From Polyangiaceae bacterium (GTDB taxonomy: Bacteria > Myxococcota_A > Polyangia > Polyangiales > Polyangiaceae), in the NCBI GenBank assembly GCA_016715885.1, contig JADJXL010000001.1, forward strand, positions 758,823 through 822,822: a stretch of DNA of 64,000 nt, given 5' to 3'. The notes under the pieces were generated by a model. That model ran no database searches. It was not told the origin of the DNA and was given only the letters and a program-made list of their open reading frames with translations. Shown in pieces: positions 37,500 through 46,799 of this stretch (within the stretch, counting starts at the first letter, position 1; every line of letters begins with the position of its first letter). The position numbers and the translations under genes are program-made.

Positions 37500-38708
37500 T
37501 TATGGCGCGGCGCAACAAACCGTCGTTTGCCCCTGGCCCGTGACGACTCCCTGTTGTACGGATGGTGGACAGCTTGCGTCTGGCACGTCCATCGAAGCGA
37601 TTTTTGTCACATTTCGATGCGTGATGCCAGGGCCGATGTTCTGGCAACCATTGTTGGTGGTTATGCTTCCGGCGCTTGCCGTGCAATTCGAATTCGTCCA
37701 TAGGGTGACCGTCGTATCCCCGACGCACGTAATGGCGCTCTTGTCGCAAGTACAAGCCGAACACGCGCGTGTGTCGCTGAAGCTCGCGAACGTCAAATGC
37801 TGCTCGGGGAAACCCACTGGACAAGCGTTGGGACCGCTGCGAGATACGCATAGCCGATTTTCGTACATGGGGCTCGGTGCCAGTACGCACGCTTCAGCAC
37901 CGCATCCCGCTCCGGCGCTCGCGACGGGGCACGTATGCACCTCGCCCATGAACGGATTTACATTTTTCAATCCGCCACCATTGGCACTGCACTTTGCATT
38001 GGCAGGAACCGTGCCCGTATTGGTGATCTGGCAGCTCCCACCGCCCATTGCGATCGCGTCGGCCGAGCATCCGTCGTTATTGGTCGTATAGGTTGCGGAA
38101 ACTGCCCCAGCCGCACAGGCGTCGCCTGTGTAACAAGTCATCGCGACTTCGCAAGCTCCGGACGCGAGGCACGAGCACTGGTTGCATTGCCCCTGGTCGG
38201 CGCCTTCGAAAAGACGCGTTGGTTGCTGACCGTTTGCACAAGGCGCCAGCGCCGCATTGTACGCAGTTTGTCGAACACGCACATATGTCCAGCCCATCGG
38301 AGCCGGAGCTGTGCAAGAGAAGATGGATCCGCAATCAGTGTCGCGACAATCGACGAGCGCGTCGTCATCGTTATCCATCCCGTCCTTGCAATTTTCCAAA
38401 GTCGGCATTCCCGATGACGAAGATGACGACGACGACGAACTGCCGCCACCACTGCCTCCCGTTCCGCCGGTTTCTCCACCTCCAATGCCGCCGGTTCCTC
38501 CACCTCCAATTCCCCCGCCTCCGGCGACGCCCCCGGTGCCCATTCCGCCGCTCCCGGTGCTGCTCGAAGAAGTATCGCCGCCCGAGCCACCGCTTGCGCC
38601 CGATGGATCCGTGGTCCCTGCATCCGAAAGCGCGCAGCCGGTCAAATTTGTAAATATCCACACTGATGCGATTATCCATCCGTGCGAAACCGTCGCGATT
38701 CTTTGCAT
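37500..38708 (-). CDS. Gly/Ser-spaced Cys-rich surface lipoprotein
   Basis: A 402-residue lipoprotein. The start is ATG 38708 with AAGGAG upstream. The signal ends in lipobox LTGC. A spacer of Gly-rich blocks and a run of ten Ser leads to a domain of about 280 residues with more than 20 Cys, including an N-terminal DGMDNDDDALVDCRDTDC motif that recalls calcium-binding thrombospondin-3-like loops frequent in myxobacterial surface proteins. The protein ends VCCAAP. The 194-bp gap to the deiminase gene suggests separate transcription. Confidence 0.8.
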   Translation of the reverse strand: MQRIATVSHGWIIASVWIFTNLTGCALSDAGTTDPSGASGGSGGDTSSSSTGSGGMGTGGVAGGGGIGGGGTGGIGGGETGGTGGSGGGSSSSSSSSSSGMPTLENCKDGMDNDDDALVDCRDTDCGSIFSCTAPAPMGWTYVRVRQTAYNAALAPCANGQQPTRLFEGADQGQCNQCSCLASGACEVAMTCYTGDACAAGAVSATYTTNNDGCSADAIAMGGGSCQITNTGTVPANAKCSANGGGLKNVNPFMGEVHTCPVASAGAGCGAEACVLAPSPMYENRLCVSRSGPNACPVGFPEQHLTFASFSDTRACSACTCDKSAITCVGDTTVTLWTNSNCTASAGSITTNNGCQNIGPGITHRNVTKIASMDVPDASCPPSVQQGVVTGQGQTTVCCAAP

Positions 38709-38942
38709 GATAGCTCCTTGTTGCAAGTGCACACGTTCAGTCTATGCCAAAGACGAACGCATGTGCACCGTTTCGTACGGTAGAACGGACATTGTTTGTC
38801 ATATCAATAACGTGCAATGCGATGCTAATGCAACCAACGCGCGGTGTGCGCAAGCGGATCAAGTCCGGAGATCCGGAGGCGAGTTGCAACGCAACGATGA
38901 CGAACGAAATGTCGACATTTGTTTTGGTGGGCAAATGCCGAG

Positions 38943-40583
38943 TTATGGATAAAGGTGCGGAATCCGCTCCGCTCGATAGATCGACCATCCGCCAAACCCG
39001 GCGGTGTTCGCTGCCTTGATGCGAATCTCGAACACTTTTCGAGGTTTGTCCTCGCGAGTCACTTCGAAAATCCGCGCCCATTTGTGCCCGAGGATGATGG
39101 AATCGCTCGGAGTGCCGTGCTCGTCGACGACGTGTCCGCCGTCGGCAACCAGGATGTTGCCCGTGGTGGGCATCCAATCGCCTTCGCCCAAGAAAGGCGA
39201 ATAAAATATTTCCGTATCGCTTCCGCCGTAGGACCATTCTTGTGTTACAGTTTTGGCGGCCTCGTCGATGCGGAATTCCACGACGCGGCTATGGTTCTGC
39301 TCGGCCGGAACACGGACCTCGAACGGTGATGCGCGGCAATTGCCATTGTCGAAGAGCAACAATTTTCCGTTCGGGCCGAGTTTCGGAGCATGTTGATGAT
39401 ATGGCCATTCCAACTGCGAAGCGGGCGATAGGAGCAGTTCTTGCCATGGGCTCTTCCAATTCGCCGGAGGCGCGAAGATCCACGCCAGTTTGCCAGTTTC
39501 GCGGCTGAATTTGACGATGGCATCCTGATTTCGGAGCGACACGACGATGCTATCGTCCTCTTCGGAGTACGCAATGCCGTTGGCGTGCGACCAATCTTTC
39601 GTTCCGCCGGCATGACCGGGGTAAAACACATCCCAGAAGGGACTCGACGAGTCGTACCCAATTCGCTTCAGGTCGAGCATGTCGCTCATGTCCCACGTGC
39701 GTACGATCGTGCCCTTGCGATCGAATTCCACCACGTTATCGACGATGACCGTCGCTTTGCCGGGCGGAGCTTCGGGGTCGATTTCGCTCGTGGGATAGTG
39801 CGACATCATGACGGCGGTCGTCGACAATGTCAAAAAGTGGCCATTGGGCATTTGGGCCATGTCGTGGTGCATCGTTGCCGTATCGACCGGCGTTGCACCG
39901 GGAAGTACGGGCGTTTTGAGGGCCGCTGCTTGCCATTGCGCCACCGCATTCCCAAGCATATCGATTTCGACCAATCCTAGATGACTGTATTCGTAAAGCA
40001 AGTGCCCATTGCTGAGTTGGCGCGCCTCACCCGGCACGACCGGCGGCCTATGATACCATACGACTTCACCGGCGGCATTCACGATGACGAGCCACCCCAT
40101 CGGCACGACCACGCCTGCATGCTGCGGATCGAATTGAAAAACATTGAACAGCGTCCATCCCGGCTCCATCGACACCGGATCGCTCGTCAGGATTTCCAGG
40201 GGCGGAAAATCGGCAGGAAGCGCGGGCGCATCGAACGTCAACGTCGTCGTCTCCTTCCGCCTTGCTGCGCTTTCGACCGTTACGACGATTGAATTCGTTT
40301 TACCAGGAGCAAGTCCGATCACGGGGATGTCGTGCACGGTCGTCGACGCGCGGAAGTCCGCATGCACGGGATGGGCTGTACCGCTGACTTGGATGTGGAC
40401 CGTCGTCGGTTCGTCCGTCTTGATGTGCAAAATCGCCGCCAGAGGAACAGTTGGATTCGGGTTTTGATAGATGTGCGCGTCGAGAACGAGCGAAGCCGGG
40501 GGTTTGTCACTACTGCATCCAGCCAGCGTTAGACCGGCGAACATTGCGGCGGCATGCAGTCGGCGTCGGCTTGGAAAGGGCAC
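38943..40583 (-). CDS. Arylsulfotransferase (ASST)-family lipoprotein
   Basis: A 546-residue lipoprotein (lipobox LAGC, Cys 23). After an Ig-like N-terminal domain (~30-120) comes a propeller characteristic of bacterial arylsulfate sulfotransferases, which move sulfate between phenols without PAPS. The blocks MHHDMAQMPNGH (H239/H240), DWSHANGIAYSEEDDSIVVSLRNQD (H333 and R351) and YHQHAPKLGPNG (H396/H398) correspond to the catalytic and binding residues of E. coli AssT (H252, H356, R374, H436); the 18-residue spacing of H333 to R351 equals that of H356 to R374. ASST is normally periplasmic; here it is lipid-anchored. Substrate unknown. Confidence 0.88.
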   Translation of the reverse strand: MPFPSRRRLHAAAMFAGLTLAGCSSDKPPASLVLDAHIYQNPNPTVPLAAILHIKTDEPTTVHIQVSGTAHPVHADFRASTTVHDIPVIGLAPGKTNSIVVTVESAARRKETTTLTFDAPALPADFPPLEILTSDPVSMEPGWTLFNVFQFDPQHAGVVVPMGWLVIVNAAGEVVWYHRPPVVPGEARQLSNGHLLYEYSHLGLVEIDMLGNAVAQWQAAALKTPVLPGATPVDTATMHHDMAQMPNGHFLTLSTTAVMMSHYPTSEIDPEAPPGKATVIVDNVVEFDRKGTIVRTWDMSDMLDLKRIGYDSSSPFWDVFYPGHAGGTKDWSHANGIAYSEEDDSIVVSLRNQDAIVKFSRETGKLAWIFAPPANWKSPWQELLLSPASQLEWPYHQHAPKLGPNGKLLLFDNGNCRASPFEVRVPAEQNHSRVVEFRIDEAAKTVTQEWSYGGSDTEIFYSPFLGEGDWMPTTGNILVADGGHVVDEHGTPSDSIILGHKWARIFEVTREDKPRKVFEIRIKAANTAGFGGWSIYRAERIPHLYP

Positions 40584-40966
40584 GAAATTTGTTTTACCCT
40601 TGTCAGCAGCGAAAGTACAATGAAATCATCTAGCCGAATGCCGTAGCGCAAACGGCGTCGACGCTTAGAAAACCTGCCAATGCTCTTTGGCAATTGCACG
40701 AACAATTCATGCCGATCCACGTGCGCCGCCGCGTGTACGCCGAACGGACAATTCTGCACCATGCCCTCGAAATGCAGCTCGGGTAAGTGCATGATGGCCG
40801 TGTGCCAGCCGTAATGCGTTCCATGCAACACTGACGGCTCGCTGTACAAATTCACAGCGCCCCCGAACAATCGCCACAACTTTCGCGCATCCTCGCGAAA
40901 TCCGCGCTATCATTGCTTCGTGCACACACCCGTAGTCAAGGTGGCTCGTTACAAGGGCGAGGAATC
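40584..40966. other. 383-bp intergenic region, possible small ORF
   Basis: It separates the minus-strand sulfotransferase gene from a plus-strand protease gene and must hold both promoters. A 116-codon minus frame (40529-40879) has plausible composition (LHGTHYGWHTAIMHLPEL) but overlaps the sulfotransferase start, has no clear ribosome site and resembles nothing I know. The protease ribosome site GAGGAA lies at about 40959. Confidence 0.4.
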
Positions 40967-41614
40967 ATGAAGTCCGTCGTCAAAGTGCTGCGATCGCCGT
41001 CGGCGAGCGCAGATTCGGTCGCTTTCGAGCCGCCGGTCGTGCGTGTGCAAGCACGTTTCGGCAATACTTGGGCCGCGTGGGGGTCGGGATTTTTCATTGG
41101 CCAGTGGCCCTCGTCCATCATCACGGCGCGTCACGTCGTCGCGCTTCCCCAAGGCATTGCTCCAAGCGACGTGAAAGCCGAGGCATTCATATGCGGCGTC
41201 TGGACGAAGCTCGAAGTAGTCGCGATTGCATTTCCCGAGGGTGGAAACGCTGCGCCCGATGTCGCAATCGTGCGGATCCAAGGAACTTGTACCACCGGCC
41301 TACAAGCTGCCACGATGGATGGACCTTGCCGTGTCGAGATTTGGGGATATCCATTGGGCGTCGGCCGTACCACCTCGGGTTTACCCGCGGTCGTGGGCAC
41401 TCGCGCGTTTCCTGGAGCGGGCCAATTGAGAATCGAACGCCCGGGACGCGCTGGCATGAGCGGGGGACCCGTCGTCGCGGTATCCGACGCTGGAAGTCCT
41501 TTGGCCGCGGTTGGCATTTATTTGGGAACGTCCCCGAATGGAGCCAAGGCGCGTGTTTTGATCGACGATTTCTTATTTGCTGCCAAAGACGCTGCCATGA
41601 ATGCCATCGCGTAA
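40967..41614 (+). CDS. Trypsin-like serine protease domain protein
   Basis: A 215-residue single-domain chymotrypsin-fold protein with the catalytic triad in order: H56 (SIITARHVVAL), D98 (APDVAIVRI) and S165 (GRAGMSGGPV). The start is ATG 40967 with GAGGAA upstream. There is no signal peptide or lipobox, so it is probably cytoplasmic, which is unusual for this family and is seen in regulatory or conflict-type trypsin domains. Its stop lies 8 bp before the start of the next gene, a large envelope protein, so the two are likely co-transcribed. Confidence 0.88.
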   Translation: MKSVVKVLRSPSASADSVAFEPPVVRVQARFGNTWAAWGSGFFIGQWPSSIITARHVVALPQGIAPSDVKAEAFICGVWTKLEVVAIAFPEGGNAAPDVAIVRIQGTCTTGLQAATMDGPCRVEIWGYPLGVGRTTSGLPAVVGTRAFPGAGQLRIERPGRAGMSGGPVVAVSDAGSPLAAVGIYLGTSPNGAKARVLIDDFLFAAKDAAMNAIA

Positions 41615-41621
41615 CTTTCCC

Positions 41622-44600
41622 ATGAAAAACCGTGAAATGAGTCGACTTTGGAAGCTCGGTGGCATCGCATGCGCAAGTGCGCTCGCGTATGCGCGTGTGG
41701 CGGATGCGCAACCCATTACGTATGCCGACGCAGGTACGGACCAACCCGCAACGTCCGTGCAGTCCGCACCGCCGCCCGTACGAATTGCGCAGCCTGTGCT
41801 TTCTGCCTCTTCGCCGTTGGGTGATTCTGGGGAGGCCGTTCAGCTCCATGCCGGACGCGTGGCGGCGCTCATGGGTTTTTCCCGGTCGCTTGGTTTGGCA
41901 TGTACGTCCGCTGCGCCCGATGTCGACAAGGCGATGCTCGAGCGCGCTGCGATTCGAGCGCTCGCGGTTCGCAAGGGCATCGTGGAGCTCGAACAGCGAG
42001 AAAAACGTTTGCGCCAAGAAATCTCGCAAAGGCCAAACGATGGGCGCCTTCGCACGGAGCTCGGCACGGTTCTTCAAAGTAAACAGAGATTGCTGGATGC
42101 GGCGAAAAAGGAAGTCACCGGCAAACTCGGCAATGCGGCGCAAAGCATTGGCACCTTGCGTGCGTCGCTTTGCAGCGAGCTTTGTACAGGTAGCGACAAA
42201 CCAACGAGCCCCGTCAATTTGTGTGCGTTTGCGTCACCAGCACTTGCGCATGCAGCGGCCATTTCCGATGACGAATCCGTACGGGCACTAGCCACCTACG
42301 TAAAACATCGTTTCGATGCTGTTCGATTTGTATTGCCCTCGAAACAAGCTTTGTTGCTTTCCGAAATCGCCATGGCCGAGCCGGAAATCTCGCCGGTTTT
42401 TGCCGTAGCAGACGCGGCATCGCGCGTTCTCGACGTGCAGCATACGGGACTCGACGTCGCAGCATTTACCATTGGTGCGCTCGATGTGGGCATTCGCGCG
42501 GTGGCGAGTTTGATCGTGGATCGGGCAAAGCGTGAATCCATCGTTTGGTTCACGCGGCGGCTTCACGAAGACGTGTGTGGTGGCAAGGCGGCAAGCGAAC
42601 CGACGTACAGGGAAATTCGGTCGTTTTGGTTTCCCACGACATGTGCGCTCGCGGGCGGCCCCATTGATTTCATGCAATATGGCGACGCAGATTTGATGCG
42701 CACGTTGCGAGGTGCCATTGCAACGGACGTGGCCACGTGGCACGGCGTAGCGTTGGGGTTCGGTCTTGGAGCGACGTTATCGGCCGACATGAAGCTCGAC
42801 GCGGGCCTGCTCGCTTGTGATCCTGGTGTCGAGACGGTCCTTTCGTGCGATACCTCTGCGGCAAATTCGGCGACATGTGAAGCTCGAATGAAGAAGCAGC
42901 TCGCATGCAAAGCGGCGCGCGACATTCGTTTGTCCGGTGCACGGCTCGCGAAAAGTCTCGCGTCGGGTGCGAATGCCTCGCTTGCTTTGTACAACTTTGC
43001 GAGCGACGTCGAACGGATCAATGCGTATCGAGTCAATGACGCACAAGGGCGCCGATTTTTCAGTCATCGCCTGGAGCTTCTCGCGTGTGCGGCGGCCGTG
43101 CCCTACGTATTTCAAGAGTACGGCGACCTGGTTCGTCAAACGAAACCAGGCAAAGTGGAAGAATCGAAGGCATTGCTTTTGGCGGCGCTGACGAATTCGC
43201 CGGCTTGTTTTTCGATTCTCGGGCGAGGTTTTTCGCGTGACGTATGCGGGGGTTTTTCGGAACCAACTGCTGGGATGTCCGAATCGATTTGTCCTCGCAT
43301 CGATCCTGGCAAACCGCTCGATCCTCGAATGCAGCCGCTCGCAGCGCTGCAAGCATCTGGCAAGCTGGAAAAGCTGACGACGATTTTGCGATGGGCAAAC
43401 CTGGTCGACAAACCGGCTGCGGATCTCTCCACGCGATGGTTTGCCGTCGTGGATGCATTTCGAGCATATCGTCTTGCAGCGGAAGAAATGGCGAGAGCGT
43501 CGTCAGCGGCGAGCTTTTCCATTCCACCCATCGATTTGGGTGGTGCGAATGGTTCTGACAAACTCGCGGATGCTTTCCGCGCCGCGGGCGCTCATGCAGA
43601 AAACACGGCACGCTTGGCGGAGCGTATGCCCAAATTGCGCGTGGCCCGTGCGAGCCTCGTGCTGGCGCGAGCGTCGCTCGAATTGGCGGCGGCATTTTTG
43701 GCATCGACCGAGCAGGTATTTGCCGGTGACCTGGCGTTTGGCGCAACCCCGGGCCTGTTCAGTCAATGGTACGAGTATGACAAACCAACGAGTTTAGCGG
43801 AAACGGAGCTCATTGGCAGCGTGCTTTTTCCTGGGTTTGGCTCGAGCGGTGGACTGTCTTCGCAGGCCGTGCGTAATCTATTCGTCGAAACCAGCGCGGA
43901 CATTCGCCGGTTGACGGAGGCCATCGAGACCATCGAAGCGGTGTTTGCCGATGATTGGGGGCGGGTCGTCGCGCGCGTCGTTGCGGAAATGCGTATAGAT
44001 GCCGAGCGATCGTGCGTCACGAAGAGTTGCAAAGACGACTGCGCAAAAGGCAAAGGCGCGTGCGCTGTCGTTGCGACGATTGGGCAATACAGTGGCCTCT
44101 TTGCGGCGCTCGCTTTCGAATCGGACCCGGACCGAGTTGCTGCCGCCATTGACGCGGCCGCATCGCCTGGTGGTGGGTATCGCCGTAAAAACGTTCCCGG
44201 AGCATTTACCATTTCGCTTGGATCGCTCGCGGGATTGTCGGGTGGTGCCGAGCTGCGTTTTGGTTCGTATGGTGGAAAGAAGGAAACCGGCAAAGTCCCC
44301 TATCTCGCGGCGCCGACGTTGACCCTTCCGGTGGGGATCGACTTTACGCGTGGCTTCGGTACGCACAATTTGGGGCTTTTCGTATCGGCCATCGATCCGG
44401 CGGCATATCTGCAATACGATGCCGTCGCGGGGGCGACGCTTCCCGGCGCGCAGCTCGTGACGGTTCTCGCGCCCGGTGCGTGGCTGCATGCGAGCGTTTT
44501 CGACAGTCCGTTTACCCTTGGCATGTACGGCGTTTTTCGACCGGGGTTGCGCGCGGATGCGTCTGGGCTGAGTGTCCCCAGCGCTCATGCTCTTCAATTC

Positions 44601-44669
44601 GGTGTTTCCGCCTCCGTCGACGTGACGCTTTTCGACTTGTTTTCGAGCTCCGCGTCCGTTCGAAAGTGA
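41622..44669 (+). CDS. Large exported protein, possible outer-membrane barrel C-terminus
   Basis: A 1015-residue protein counted from ATG 41622, though ATG 41637 is also possible. An N-terminal signal peptide ends ADAQ (~residue 30). Most of the protein is helical with scattered Cys pairs (for example SCVTKSCKDDCAKGKGAC near residue 800). The last ~170 residues show alternating hydrophobic strands (LRFGSYGG, LTLPVGIDFTRGF, WLHASVFDS) and end in VTLFDLFSSSASVRK, consistent with outer-membrane insertion. The family is not recognised. It follows the trypsin-like gene directly and precedes the metallophosphoesterase by 69 bp, forming a three-gene cluster. Confidence 0.8.
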   Translation: MKNREMSRLWKLGGIACASALAYARVADAQPITYADAGTDQPATSVQSAPPPVRIAQPVLSASSPLGDSGEAVQLHAGRVAALMGFSRSLGLACTSAAPDVDKAMLERAAIRALAVRKGIVELEQREKRLRQEISQRPNDGRLRTELGTVLQSKQRLLDAAKKEVTGKLGNAAQSIGTLRASLCSELCTGSDKPTSPVNLCAFASPALAHAAAISDDESVRALATYVKHRFDAVRFVLPSKQALLLSEIAMAEPEISPVFAVADAASRVLDVQHTGLDVAAFTIGALDVGIRAVASLIVDRAKRESIVWFTRRLHEDVCGGKAASEPTYREIRSFWFPTTCALAGGPIDFMQYGDADLMRTLRGAIATDVATWHGVALGFGLGATLSADMKLDAGLLACDPGVETVLSCDTSAANSATCEARMKKQLACKAARDIRLSGARLAKSLASGANASLALYNFASDVERINAYRVNDAQGRRFFSHRLELLACAAAVPYVFQEYGDLVRQTKPGKVEESKALLLAALTNSPACFSILGRGFSRDVCGGFSEPTAGMSESICPRIDPGKPLDPRMQPLAALQASGKLEKLTTILRWANLVDKPAADLSTRWFAVVDAFRAYRLAAEEMARASSAASFSIPPIDLGGANGSDKLADAFRAAGAHAENTARLAERMPKLRVARASLVLARASLELAAAFLASTEQVFAGDLAFGATPGLFSQWYEYDKPTSLAETELIGSVLFPGFGSSGGLSSQAVRNLFVETSADIRRLTEAIETIEAVFADDWGRVVARVVAEMRIDAERSCVTKSCKDDCAKGKGACAVVATIGQYSGLFAALAFESDPDRVAAAIDAAASPGGGYRRKNVPGAFTISLGSLAGLSGGAELRFGSYGGKKETGKVPYLAAPTLTLPVGIDFTRGFGTHNLGLFVSAIDPAAYLQYDAVAGATLPGAQLVTVLAPGAWLHASVFDSPFTLGMYGVFRPGLRADASGLSVPSAHALQFGVSASVDVTLFDLFSSSASVRK

Positions 44670-44738
44670 GCTTTCTCGACGCGTTTCCATGGCGCGCCGC
44701 AGCGCATCCGTGGTAAGAGCTTTGCCTGGAGAGTTCGG

Positions 44739-46580
44739 ATGCTCGTTGTCGTCAGTGATCTACATTTTCAGCATGTATCGGCGGATGCCATTCGTTACGT
44801 TCGCGATGGCGTCGTTCGCGAGGTGGGCGTGCGACGTAACGTCACCTCGGGCGCGATGCAGATGCTCTTGGCTGACGTTCATGCGCGCGCGAAACGCGCG
44901 ATGTCGAACCAAATCGAACTCGTGTTTGCTGGTGACATCTTCGAGCTTTTGCGCACGCCGCTTTGGTTCTGTGGCGGCGCATTGGACGTGCGTCCAACGG
45001 CATTCGAGTTGGGACCGGATTCGCCGTGGAATCCGCTGCGCGCAAAGGTCCACGAGGTGCTCGACGCCATCGTGGAGGACAACAAGGACGTCTGGCCGGT
45101 TCTCGCGCGGTTTGTCCGCGAAGGGTCGCTCGAGCGCAAAGGTCAAGTTTTGTGTCTCGAATCGGGGACGGTCGTGAATGTGCAATACATTCCCGGCAAT
45201 CACGATCGGCTCGTCAATGCGTGGCCTTCCGTGCGTCGCCGCATTCGTGAAATCCTCAGCATGCCGCCGTCCGAACAACCATTTCCGCATACGATCGAAC
45301 GCCCGAAGGACACGGGATATCGCGTCAAAATTCGGCATGGTCATGAATACGACAGGTGGAACATCGGCGTTCCCGTTCCATTTGGCAAACCCATCGAGCT
45401 GACGGACGAAGAATATCTCACACCCTGCTCGGGCGATTACGTGACGCTCGAGATTGCCACGCGGCTTTGTGTTGGTTTCCGAGCGCTTCACGGGAAAGCT
45501 TTGAGGGCAAACGATGAACGTGGGGCGAGGATGCGCGACTTTTACAATGCGCTCGTCGAATTCGACGACGTTCGCCCACCGACGCTCCTGCTGAAATACC
45601 TGCAAACGCGCCTCGGTAGTCTGCATGCGGAGCTATTCGAATTGCTCCGACCGGTGTTGCTCGACATTTACCTTGCGGCGCTCGCCAGCCCATTTTTCCA
45701 GGACATGGCGCATCGAATGGAAATGCTCAAGTTTTTCCGCGAACCCGTGGTGACCATCGTTCGTGAAGCGTTGCAATCGCTTTCGCCGACGACGCTCGAG
45801 GGGCTCGTGCAGCGGCTACGCGCGATGGATACGAGCGGTGATACCGAGCGCGGGGCGGCCATGGCGAGTCGAGAACGTGGTGTCGAGGAAGGGCAATACG
45901 ACATTGTCGTGGCGGGTCATACGCACCATCCGGATCAGCTTCCATTGCCGAGCCCTGCGGGATCGGGTCGCGAAGTGTTTTTCTTGGATAGCGGCACGTG
46001 GCGTTCGACGATACGCGTTGGCATTGGCGATTCATTCGGCCGTATGCGCGCGTATACGATGGTGATGTGTTATTCGGATGAAGAATGCAACAAGATGACC
46101 GATGGGCGGCGTTTCGAGACGTGGACGGGCCACTTGGCGGGCGAAAAGTTCGGCCCGTACGACGTGGAAATCGGCCCCCTTGCCCCGGTGCGTGGTCGAT
46201 TCATCATGCACGCCATTCGTTTCGACAAAGTCGACGAGGGCGATACGAAGGACGGCGCCGAGGTATATTTGTGTTGGGGTGTGGATGGTGCATCGCAAAC
46301 GTTCGAGCGCAGCGGCGTCCACAACGGTAGTCATGTGATCCTCGACAAACCTCCGATCGACTTACATGCGAATTTGGATGGGGAGTTCTGGGTATTCGGG
46401 CGCGAAGTTGATATGGGGTCGCGATCGATCATCGACGCGGATGACGTTTTTCCGTGGTCGGTGCGGTATCTCGGGCGCGGCGCCGACGGTGAATTCGTTC
46501 GCGGCAAGGGCGAGGTCATCCTACATCGCTCGGACAATACGCACCTGGTGCTCGAATACGAAGTGATCGCCGTGGAGTAG
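44739..46580 (+). CDS. Calcineurin-like metallophosphoesterase with extra C-terminal domain
   Basis: A 613-residue cytoplasmic protein. The metallophosphoesterase motifs occur in order: D7 and H9 (VVSDLHF), D66 (FAGDIFEL), N153, H154, D155 (IPGNHDR), a distal HGHEYD and GHTHHP near residue 392, all needed for two-metal catalysis. The domain is longer than minimal members (with a helical insert at ~230-350) and is followed by about 180 residues of unrecognised beta-rich sequence. The substrate could be a nucleotide, a phosphoprotein or a lipid-linked phosphate. Last gene of the trypsin, envelope protein and phosphoesterase cluster. Confidence 0.92.
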   Translation: MLVVVSDLHFQHVSADAIRYVRDGVVREVGVRRNVTSGAMQMLLADVHARAKRAMSNQIELVFAGDIFELLRTPLWFCGGALDVRPTAFELGPDSPWNPLRAKVHEVLDAIVEDNKDVWPVLARFVREGSLERKGQVLCLESGTVVNVQYIPGNHDRLVNAWPSVRRRIREILSMPPSEQPFPHTIERPKDTGYRVKIRHGHEYDRWNIGVPVPFGKPIELTDEEYLTPCSGDYVTLEIATRLCVGFRALHGKALRANDERGARMRDFYNALVEFDDVRPPTLLLKYLQTRLGSLHAELFELLRPVLLDIYLAALASPFFQDMAHRMEMLKFFREPVVTIVREALQSLSPTTLEGLVQRLRAMDTSGDTERGAAMASRERGVEEGQYDIVVAGHTHHPDQLPLPSPAGSGREVFFLDSGTWRSTIRVGIGDSFGRMRAYTMVMCYSDEECNKMTDGRRFETWTGHLAGEKFGPYDVEIGPLAPVRGRFIMHAIRFDKVDEGDTKDGAEVYLCWGVDGASQTFERSGVHNGSHVILDKPPIDLHANLDGEFWVFGREVDMGSRSIIDADDVFPWSVRYLGRGADGEFVRGKGEVILHRSDNTHLVLEYEVIAVE

Positions 46581-46778
46581 TGTGAAACCACGGTAGAAGC
46601 CCGGATTTTTTCCGGCACTCGCGGTTCCCCCAAACTCGCGCGCTGTACATAAACTCGTGTGAAACCACGGTAGAAGCCCGGATTTTTTCCGGCACTCGCG
46701 GTTCCCCCAAACTCGCCCGCTACGCGGGCTCGAACAGTGGAACCCACCACGAGCGCCGGAAAAATTCGGACTTCTACC
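46581..46778. repeat. Duplicated 59-bp element with an inverted partial copy between convergent genes
   Basis: Bases 46581-46639 and 46658-46716 are identical over 59 bp, separated by 18 bp. An inverted copy of about 28 bp (46751-46778) matches the start of each direct copy with few differences. A small GCCCGC/GCGGGC hairpin sits between (46715-46729). The block fills the gap between the phosphoesterase gene and the convergent formylglycine-enzyme-like gene. It can fold into strong alternative stem-loops, so it may act as a two-way terminator or be a dispersed repeat of this genome. Confidence 0.85.
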
Positions 46779-46799
46779 TCATTCAAGAGCTGGCATCAG

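Noticed and set aside
40529..40879. 116-codon minus-strand frame
   Set aside because: Composition is plausible, but it overlaps the sulfotransferase start without a ribosome site; left as a note in the gap entry.
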